DNA from: Pseudomonadota bacterium
GTDB lineage: Bacteria; Bdellovibrionota; Bacteriovoracia; Bacteriovoracales; Bacteriovoracaceae
Direction: 5' to 3'
NCBI GenBank assembly: GCA_027488375.1
Contig: JAIYBW010000008.1
Coordinates: forward strand, 1 to 64,000
Length of the DNA stretch: 64,000 bases
A model generated the notes under the pieces. The model had not been told where the DNA came from, made no database searches, and worked only from the letters and a program-made list of their open reading frames with translations. Shown one piece after another: positions 58,741 to 64,000 of this stretch (positions are counted from its first letter, which is position 1; every line of letters begins with the position of its first letter). The translations under genes were made by a program, and so were the position numbers.

Positions 58741-59085
58741 ATGAACCTCGCTCTTCCCTTCCTAATTTGTGATGAAAATGAAGAAGTAAGACTTCTTATT
58801 AAGACTATGCTCTCAAAACATGGCTATTTTCATTTATTAGAGGCACAAAATACTCTTGAAGCTCTTCAATCTTTGACTGAAAAACAGTTTCTACTCATTC
58901 ATAAAAAACTTATTAATGATGAAATGAAGATCGTTCTAGCAAAGAGAAAAAATTTTATCATTTTTTCTCCCTCTCAAGAGCAGGAAACGATTGATATGGC
59001 CGCCCATTTTGGAGTCAAGCACGTTGTAAGCTTTCCCTACTCGTCAAAGAGCCTGGTTGAAAAGATTAATTCTCTTGTTGATTAG
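58741..59085 (+). CDS. Stand-alone receiver-like domain without phospho-acceptor (pseudo-receiver)
   Basis: 114 aa. The receiver fold is followed by eye: FLICDENEEVRLLIKTML has the acidic pair (D11, E12), and HFGVKHVVSFPYS the beta5 end. The phospho-acceptor Asp after beta3 is absent (FLLIHKKLIND, His54 at that place), and the conserved Lys before Pro is Phe98. The Ser/Thr position is kept (IFSPS). It is therefore unlikely to be phosphorylated, and may act as a protein-interaction module. It is divergent from flagellin; a motility link is by position only. Confidence 0.7.
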   Translation: MNLALPFLICDENEEVRLLIKTMLSKHGYFHLLEAQNTLEALQSLTEKQFLLIHKKLINDEMKIVLAKRKNFIIFSPSQEQETIDMAAHFGVKHVVSFPYSSKSLVEKINSLVD

Positions 59086-60227
59086 TGATACTCTGAATAA
59101 GGCAAGTTATTAATCCCCATCCAATACTTAAGATCCACCTCAACTGATTTTTCAAAATCTGCCATCTGATAATCAGGACGTGAAACTAAAATTTTTGCAT
59201 AGGTTAAGACATTACCATAATTCCACTGGCCCAAATCAAGGTTCACCATACGAGTCCATGTACCAGTATTGATGAAAGTTGTTCCATCAGAAAATATTCG
59301 TAGGGCCGGATTATGAGTATGGCCAACAATAAGCACTCGACTCTCAGGATTTTTCTCAAAGAACTGTCTTGTCAGAGATTCATAATCCTGAAAGAGCTCA
59401 AGTTCACGATAAAGGTCTTGGAAAACCTGACGTAAACTTTTCTTCATCATGTAGAAATGCCAGAATCTCACCATAATAAAGTAGTAAATATTAGAAAGAA
59501 TAAAACGTAGAGTGAAATATGTGTCGAAAAGAAATCCGTGAATAAGAAAATGCTTAATCGGTCTCACAGCGTTAATATAACTTCTTTCCTGCTTATACTT
59601 ATTAATCACATTCGTGACATAATAAGAGCCCCAAGGCGGATTAAAGTATTTTTCTCCAGTTACGGTTTCAATCACTGCATTCATCTGATCAAAATCATGG
59701 GCACGCTCATACTGATGGCCATGGAGAATAGTTACACCAGGAGTCGGGGTATGCTCAGTCACTTGATTAGAAAGTTTAATTTTATGTGAGAACTCACCAA
59801 AGCGAGATAAGAACTCTTCCTTAAGTGAATCAAAAACAAACTCAGCATCATGGTTGCCTATAATATAAACAATATTTTTATCAGGGCATGACAAGAATTT
59901 CTTCAAGGCTTCCATGACACCTTTGTGAGCCTCTAGAATCATCTTGAGTTTTGCTAAAGAAGCTTTTTCACTCCAAAACTCATCATCATAAAACTCAACA
60001 AAGGGAACAGCGAGGAAATCAAGGAAATCACCGTTTATCACAAGTTCAACAGGAATATCTTGATAATCACCATGGGAATAATAATGTAAAAAGTCGATCA
60101 ACTCATTATCGTAATGAAAATCCTCAAGAAGATTTCTTTTCCCTTTGATCATTTTCCCTGCACTTAAATGCAAGTCAGAAATTACAAGAATAACTTTTTG
60201 AACGTTATTTTTTTGATGGGATTTCAT
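59082..60227 (-). CDS. Calcineurin-like metallophosphoesterase
   Basis: 381 aa from ATG 60227 (M-K-S-H); the frame opens at 60254 but that start overlaps the upstream gene further. Motifs: ISDLHLS (D-x-H), INGDFLD (GD), IIGNHDAEF (GNHD), LHGHQY and GHTHNPAL (GHxH), the full dinuclear metal set. There is an insert of about 80 aromatic residues (YYFIMVRFWHFYMMKK) that looks membrane-associated. Substrate unknown; UDP-diacylglucosamine hydrolase-type enzymes are related. The C-terminus overlaps the convergent receiver gene by four bases. Confidence 0.85.
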   Translation of the reverse strand: MKSHQKNNVQKVILVISDLHLSAGKMIKGKRNLLEDFHYDNELIDFLHYYSHGDYQDIPVELVINGDFLDFLAVPFVEFYDDEFWSEKASLAKLKMILEAHKGVMEALKKFLSCPDKNIVYIIGNHDAEFVFDSLKEEFLSRFGEFSHKIKLSNQVTEHTPTPGVTILHGHQYERAHDFDQMNAVIETVTGEKYFNPPWGSYYVTNVINKYKQERSYINAVRPIKHFLIHGFLFDTYFTLRFILSNIYYFIMVRFWHFYMMKKSLRQVFQDLYRELELFQDYESLTRQFFEKNPESRVLIVGHTHNPALRIFSDGTTFINTGTWTRMVNLDLGQWNYGNVLTYAKILVSRPDYQMADFEKSVEVDLKYWMGINNLPYSEYH

Positions 60228-60561
60228 AAACCTTCTTGCCAAAAATGAGTTCAACTTCTTGAAAGGCAGGACTTACAGGAACAAAAAAGACATTGGCCGA
60301 AGATTTATTTTCAATCTCAACAGCTTCACTCAGTCCAGACTTAATAGAAACAAATTTTAAAATTTTACCTTGAACAATTATTTTTCCAATCTGATCAGAA
60401 AGAGATTTATTCTCAATAAGAACAGAAAAAGTGTCTCGCTTCTTATCAGGTGAGAGCACCGTCATGCTCCGGTCAGCAATCTGAACAACAAAAGTCTCTG
60501 GTTTAGGCTGGGCCCAAACCTGAACACTCTCGAGCATTAAAAATAACAGGAATAACTTCAT
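60205..60561 (-). CDS. Small secreted protein of unknown function
   Basis: 118 aa. Signal peptide at 1-17 ([17 protein letters not shown]). The mature region is beta-rich, with repeating short strands ([24 protein letters not shown]) and a basic end. No family recognised. The start overlaps the uvrB stop by four bases, and the end overlaps the phosphoesterase gene, so it is sandwiched in one transcript. Confidence 0.65.
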   Translation of the reverse strand: MKLFLLFLMLESVQVWAQPKPETFVVQIADRSMTVLSPDKKRDTFSVLIENKSLSDQIGKIIVQGKILKFVSIKSGLSEAVEIENKSSANVFFVPVSPAFQEVELIFGKKVYEIPSKK

Positions 60562-62558
60562 AACATAAACCTTAAATCAGAAAGCTTTTTTACTTCGTCA
60601 CGAAGCTTGGCCGCTTCCTCAAAGCGAAGCTCTTTGGCCGCCTCTTTCATTAAACGCTTCAACTCTCCTATTTTAGCATCAATTGCTTCTGGAGATAATT
60701 TTTGATCAGTAATTTCTTTATTCCGCCCTTTCTTGTCGGTTTTCTTTACTCCGCGCAAGACTTCGATCACTCCACCACTCACCTTTTTGGCCACAGTTTG
60801 AGGGGAAAGCCCATGCTCTAGGTTGTAGGCATGTTGCTTCTCTCGGCGATCGGCCGTGAGTTTCATGGACTCAATAATACTGGGAGTCTTCTTAAAGCCA
60901 TATAAAATGACTCTCCCCTCAGCATTCCGGGCCGCTCGACCGATGGTTTGAATGAGGGAGCGGGTTGAGCGTAAGAAGCCTTCTTTATCTGCATCTAAAA
61001 TGCCCACCAAGGCGACCTCAGGTATATCAAGACCCTCTCTTAAAAGATTAATTCCAACTAAAATATCAAATTCACCAAGCCTCAGATCGCGCAAGATTTC
61101 CATACGCTCAAGCGTATCAATTTCTGAGTGGAGGTAGCGGATCCGAAGCCCTATTCCCCGGTAATAGCTCGTCAACTCCTCGGCCAGACGCTTCGTTAGT
61201 GTGGTGACGAGAACTCGATAACCTTGAGCGATGACTTTTTTTGCTTCAATCAGAAGATCGTCCACCTGATTTTTTGCATCTTTAAATTCAATCACGGGAT
61301 CAAGCAGTCCTGTTGGTCGAATGATTTGTTCAACATATTCACCATGACATTTTTCTAGCTCATAATTTGCTGGAGTGGCCGAAACAAAAAGAACTTGATC
61401 AATCTTCGTTTCAAACTCTGAAAAATTAAGAGGACGATTATCGAGAGCACTTGGAAGCCTGAAGCCGTAATCAACGAGAGTTTGCTTTCGCGCTCGATCT
61501 CCCTTGTACATGCCACCGACTTGAGGAATCGTGACGTGAGACTCATCAATGATCATGAGAAAATCTTTTTTAAAGTAATCAATGAGAGTTGGTGGAGCCT
61601 CTCCAGACCTAGCACCTGACATATGACGTGAATAATTTTCAATTCCTGGACAAAAGCCCATTTCTTCTAGCATCTCTAAATCTAAAAGTGTTCTTTGTTG
61701 AAGTCGCTGCTTCTCAACCAACTTATTTTGGGCTTCAAGTTCATTAAGTCTCTCTCGCAGCTCAACTTTAATTTCTCCCACCGCAGTTTTAAGACGGTCT
61801 TTTCCTACCACGTAATGACTTTTGGGATAAATATCGATGCGATTAAGAGACTCAAGGACTTTACCGCGCAGAGGATCCACCAGAAAAATTCCATCGATAA
61901 TATCATCAAAGAACTCTATTCTCACGACTTGAGATTCTTCATAGGCGGGAAAAACTTCCACCACATCCCCGCGCACCCGAAAAGTTCCACGGTGAAAATC
62001 CATATCGTTTCGTTGATACTGAACTTCCACGAGTTTACGCAAAAATTCATCTCGATCCATTTTATCTTGAGCGAATAAAATAATTCTTTGATTAAAATAT
62101 TCTTCAGGGGCCCCGATCCCGTAAATGCAACTCACTGAGGCCACAACAATCACATCTTCTCGATCTAAAAGTGAGCGCGTAGCGGAGTGCCGGAGTTTTT
62201 CAATTTCATCATTGATGGCCGCATCTTTTTCTATGTAGGTATCAGATCCCGGAACATAGGCCTCAGGTTGATAGTAATCATAATAAGAAACAAAATACTC
62301 CACAGCGTTATGAGGAAAAAATTCTTTAAACTCTGCAAAGAGTTGCGCAGCGAGAGTTTTATTAGGCGCAAGGATTAAAGTTTTTTTGCCTAATTTCTGA
62401 ATAATATTGGCCATGGTAAAGGTTTTACCTGAGCCAGTCACCCCTAAGAGGGTTTGAACTGAAGCTTTGTCTTGAAAGGCCTGGGCCACTTTTTCAATGG
62501 CGTGTGGCTGGTCTCCCCTTGGAGAAAAAGCTGATTCTAATTGGAATTGAGCTGTCAT
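60558..62558 (-). CDS. uvrB: Excinuclease ABC subunit B
   Basis: 666 aa from ATG 62558 ([11 protein letters not shown], like other UvrB N-termini); the ATG at 62588 adds ten unrelated residues. DNA damage-recognition helicase: Walker [20 protein letters not shown] (beta-hairpin), DESHVT, the SATPA motif and the C-terminal UVR motif [12 protein letters not shown]. Works with UvrA and UvrC in nucleotide excision repair. The last four bases overlap the next small gene. Confidence 0.96.
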   Translation of the reverse strand: MTAQFQLESAFSPRGDQPHAIEKVAQAFQDKASVQTLLGVTGSGKTFTMANIIQKLGKKTLILAPNKTLAAQLFAEFKEFFPHNAVEYFVSYYDYYQPEAYVPGSDTYIEKDAAINDEIEKLRHSATRSLLDREDVIVVASVSCIYGIGAPEEYFNQRIILFAQDKMDRDEFLRKLVEVQYQRNDMDFHRGTFRVRGDVVEVFPAYEESQVVRIEFFDDIIDGIFLVDPLRGKVLESLNRIDIYPKSHYVVGKDRLKTAVGEIKVELRERLNELEAQNKLVEKQRLQQRTLLDLEMLEEMGFCPGIENYSRHMSGARSGEAPPTLIDYFKKDFLMIIDESHVTIPQVGGMYKGDRARKQTLVDYGFRLPSALDNRPLNFSEFETKIDQVLFVSATPANYELEKCHGEYVEQIIRPTGLLDPVIEFKDAKNQVDDLLIEAKKVIAQGYRVLVTTLTKRLAEELTSYYRGIGLRIRYLHSEIDTLERMEILRDLRLGEFDILVGINLLREGLDIPEVALVGILDADKEGFLRSTRSLIQTIGRAARNAEGRVILYGFKKTPSIIESMKLTADRREKQHAYNLEHGLSPQTVAKKVSGGVIEVLRGVKKTDKKGRNKEITDQKLSPEAIDAKIGELKRLMKEAAKELRFEEAAKLRDEVKKLSDLRFML

Positions 62559-62736
62559 TTTATTTACTCTTGCCAAACGGTTTCGCATGAATGAAATTAT
62601 TCTAAAGTTTCATTCTAGGATTGTCTTATGGGTATGATGCTTCCTTGCATCAAATTTAATTATCACGCCTACATCCCTTTCGTACATCCTATTCTTTTTT
62701 GTTCAAATTTAAATTTATCATTTCATCAGGAGGACA

Positions 62737-63645
62737 ATGGTCAAGCATTTCTTGTCACTCGCTAGTTTTACCCAACATGAACTTATGGACCTCGTTGAGA
62801 AGGCCCAATCTTTTTCCCATCTGCTTCAAACACCCGAAAAAATTCCACCTCTCTTGCAACACAAAATCATCGCTAATGTTTTCTATGAGCCAAGTACGAG
62901 AACTCGATGTTCTTTTGAAGTGGCGGCCAAGAGACTGGGTGGAGAAGTGATTAATTTTAATCCAGAAAACTCAAGTGTTAAAAAGGGTGAAACTGTTTAT
63001 GACACACTTAAAACACTTGAGAGCTTGGGTGTGGAGTCCCTTGTTTTTAGGCACTCAGATGATCATATTCTAGAGGACCTCAAATCGGCATTTCATCTTC
63101 CGCTGATTAATGCGGGTGCTGGAAAACATGAACATCCGACGCAAGGTCTTTTGGATCTTCTGACTCTCTATCAAGAGTTTGGAAAACTCCAAGGACTTAA
63201 AGTCGCCGTTTGCGGCGATATTAAGCATTCTCGAGTGGCGGGATCTTTGATGGTGGCCGCAAAAATTTTCGGAATAAAAATTTATCTTTGTGGACCTGAC
63301 TCGCTTCGCCCATTATCAACTGATTCCATGATTGAGGCTGCAGATTTTGATTCCACCCTGCCAGAAGTTGATGCAGTGATGATGCTCAGGATTCAAATTG
63401 AGCGCCATGAAGGGTTAGAGCTTGATGCAAAAACTTATCATCATCAATTTGGGATGAATCAGCGAAGACAAAAAATGATGCAACCTCATGCCATTATTAT
63501 GCATCCAGGTCCTTTTAATCGAGGGCTTGAAATTTCTGATGATATGGTTGAGCACCCTCAATCAAGAATTTTTAAACAAATGCACAACGGAGTAGCGGCC
63601 AGAATGGCGATTCTAGATTGGGCGATTAATCGGAAGGGTCTATGA
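62737..63645 (+). CDS. pyrB: Aspartate carbamoyltransferase catalytic subunit
   Basis: 302 aa; second step of pyrimidine synthesis. Seen: FYEPSTRTRCSFEVAAKRLGG (carbamoyl-phosphate loop), GAGKHEHPTQGLLDLLTLYQ, CGDIKHSRVAGS and MHPGPFNRGLEI. CATCAGGAGGACA gives a strong ribosome site for ATG 62737. Upstream, TGATGC/GCATCA (62635-62652) forms a small inverted repeat in the 148-base gap. The end overlaps carA as ATGA, so pyrB and carA are co-translated. Confidence 0.96.
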   Translation: MVKHFLSLASFTQHELMDLVEKAQSFSHLLQTPEKIPPLLQHKIIANVFYEPSTRTRCSFEVAAKRLGGEVINFNPENSSVKKGETVYDTLKTLESLGVESLVFRHSDDHILEDLKSAFHLPLINAGAGKHEHPTQGLLDLLTLYQEFGKLQGLKVAVCGDIKHSRVAGSLMVAAKIFGIKIYLCGPDSLRPLSTDSMIEAADFDSTLPEVDAVMMLRIQIERHEGLELDAKTYHHQFGMNQRRQKMMQPHAIIMHPGPFNRGLEISDDMVEHPQSRIFKQMHNGVAARMAILDWAINRKGL

Positions 63646-64000
63646 AAAAAATCAAACTCGTCCTCGAAACTGGTGAGCACTACATTGGTGAATCTGTGGG
63701 TTATGATCTTGATCATGCCTTTTCTCTAGGTGAACTCGTTTTTAATACCAGCATGACGGGTTATCAGGAAATCCTCTCTGATCCCTCGTACTGTGATCAA
63801 ATGGTCGTGATGACGTATCCCTTGATCGGTAATTATGGTGTTAATAAAGATGACTTTGAATCCCTCACTCCGGCCCTTAAGGGGATGGTGATGAAAGAAT
63901 GCGCTGAGGAGGGCTCGAACTGGCGCAATGAGTACTCACTTAGAGAACTCCTTAAACGTTTTAAAATTCCTGCGATTGCGGGAGTGGATACTCGAGAGCT
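63642..64000 (+). CDS. carA: Carbamoyl-phosphate synthase small subunit, N-terminal part
   Basis: 119 residues are visible before the window ends. MKKIKLVLETGEHYIGESVG, VFNTSMTGYQEILSDPSY, MVVMTYPLIGNYGVN and IPAIAGVDTREL are diagnostic of CarA, the glutamine-hydrolysing subunit. The start ATG overlaps the pyrB stop. The glutaminase active site lies beyond the window. Confidence 0.93.
   Translation, partial: MKKIKLVLETGEHYIGESVGYDLDHAFSLGELVFNTSMTGYQEILSDPSYCDQMVVMTYPLIGNYGVNKDDFESLTPALKGMVMKECAEEGSNWRNEYSLRELLKRFKIPAIAGVDTRE

Overview
The window is a dense, AT-rich bacterial chromosome segment (roughly 40% G+C by eye, not computed) with about 63 protein genes, short intergenic gaps and no phage, insertion sequence, CRISPR array, rRNA or tRNA that I could see. 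The gene content suggests a flagellated Gram-negative bacterium of the Bdellovibrionota, most likely the Bacteriovorax/Peredibacter side. The grounds are many small signal-peptide proteins of no known family, many secreted peptidases and lipoproteins, an alternate-sigma flagellin promoter, and gene families with degenerate signalling domains. This placement is inference; no rRNA marker is present.

Layout. 1-7.5 kb: a cluster of secreted or envelope proteins of unknown family. Three of them share a C-terminal LF-x2-[LI]S-[NK]RY module, and one is translationally coupled to an M15 cell-wall peptidase. 7.6-21.3 kb: mixed housekeeping and envelope genes (DAHP synthase, outer-membrane barrel, enolase, a solitary CpaF-type ATPase, FKBP lipoprotein, an iron-type ABC permease/ATPase pair, two Zn-metalloproteases, RNase HI, a PTPS/QueD-like protein and an M14 peptidase). 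21.3-29.1 kb: membrane-anchored ferredoxin, plsC, and the classical rimP-nusA-infB-rbfA-truB translation operon. 29.2-35.9 kb: a TPR/winged-helix regulator heading a three-gene overlapping operon, then thrS (without TGS domain), a D-Ala-D-Ala ligase, a degenerate HD-GYP protein and a small DUF3820-like protein.

35.9-42.4 kb and 47.5-57.6 kb together look like an aromatic amino-acid catabolic capacity. They hold a fused indolepyruvate:ferredoxin oxidoreductase (with a Nudix-MBL fusion protein), 4-hydroxyphenylpyruvate dioxygenase, an EthD protein, PaaF- and PaaG-like crotonases, a PaaA-like di-iron protein, PaaH split into two genes, a PaaJ-like thiolase and an aldehyde dehydrogenase. The oxidoreductase would make arylacetyl-CoA directly, so no phenylacetate-CoA ligase is needed. 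A sigma70-type promoter with a perfect 17-bp palindrome sits in front of the first paa-type operon. Such a pathway would suit an organism that lives on prey or environmental protein.

43.3-47.5 kb is a pst phosphate-uptake operon with two different ATPase genes. Their motif losses are complementary, which predicts an asymmetric heterodimeric ATPase. 57.6-64 kb holds flagellin (with a recognisable sigma28-type promoter), a receiver domain that has lost its phospho-acceptor, a metallophosphoesterase, uvrB, pyrB and the start of carA, which runs off the right edge. The strongest candidates for something undescribed are the asymmetric PstB pair, the LF/LSNRY secreted-protein family, and the TPR-winged-helix regulator with its GTAAGAA-type sites.
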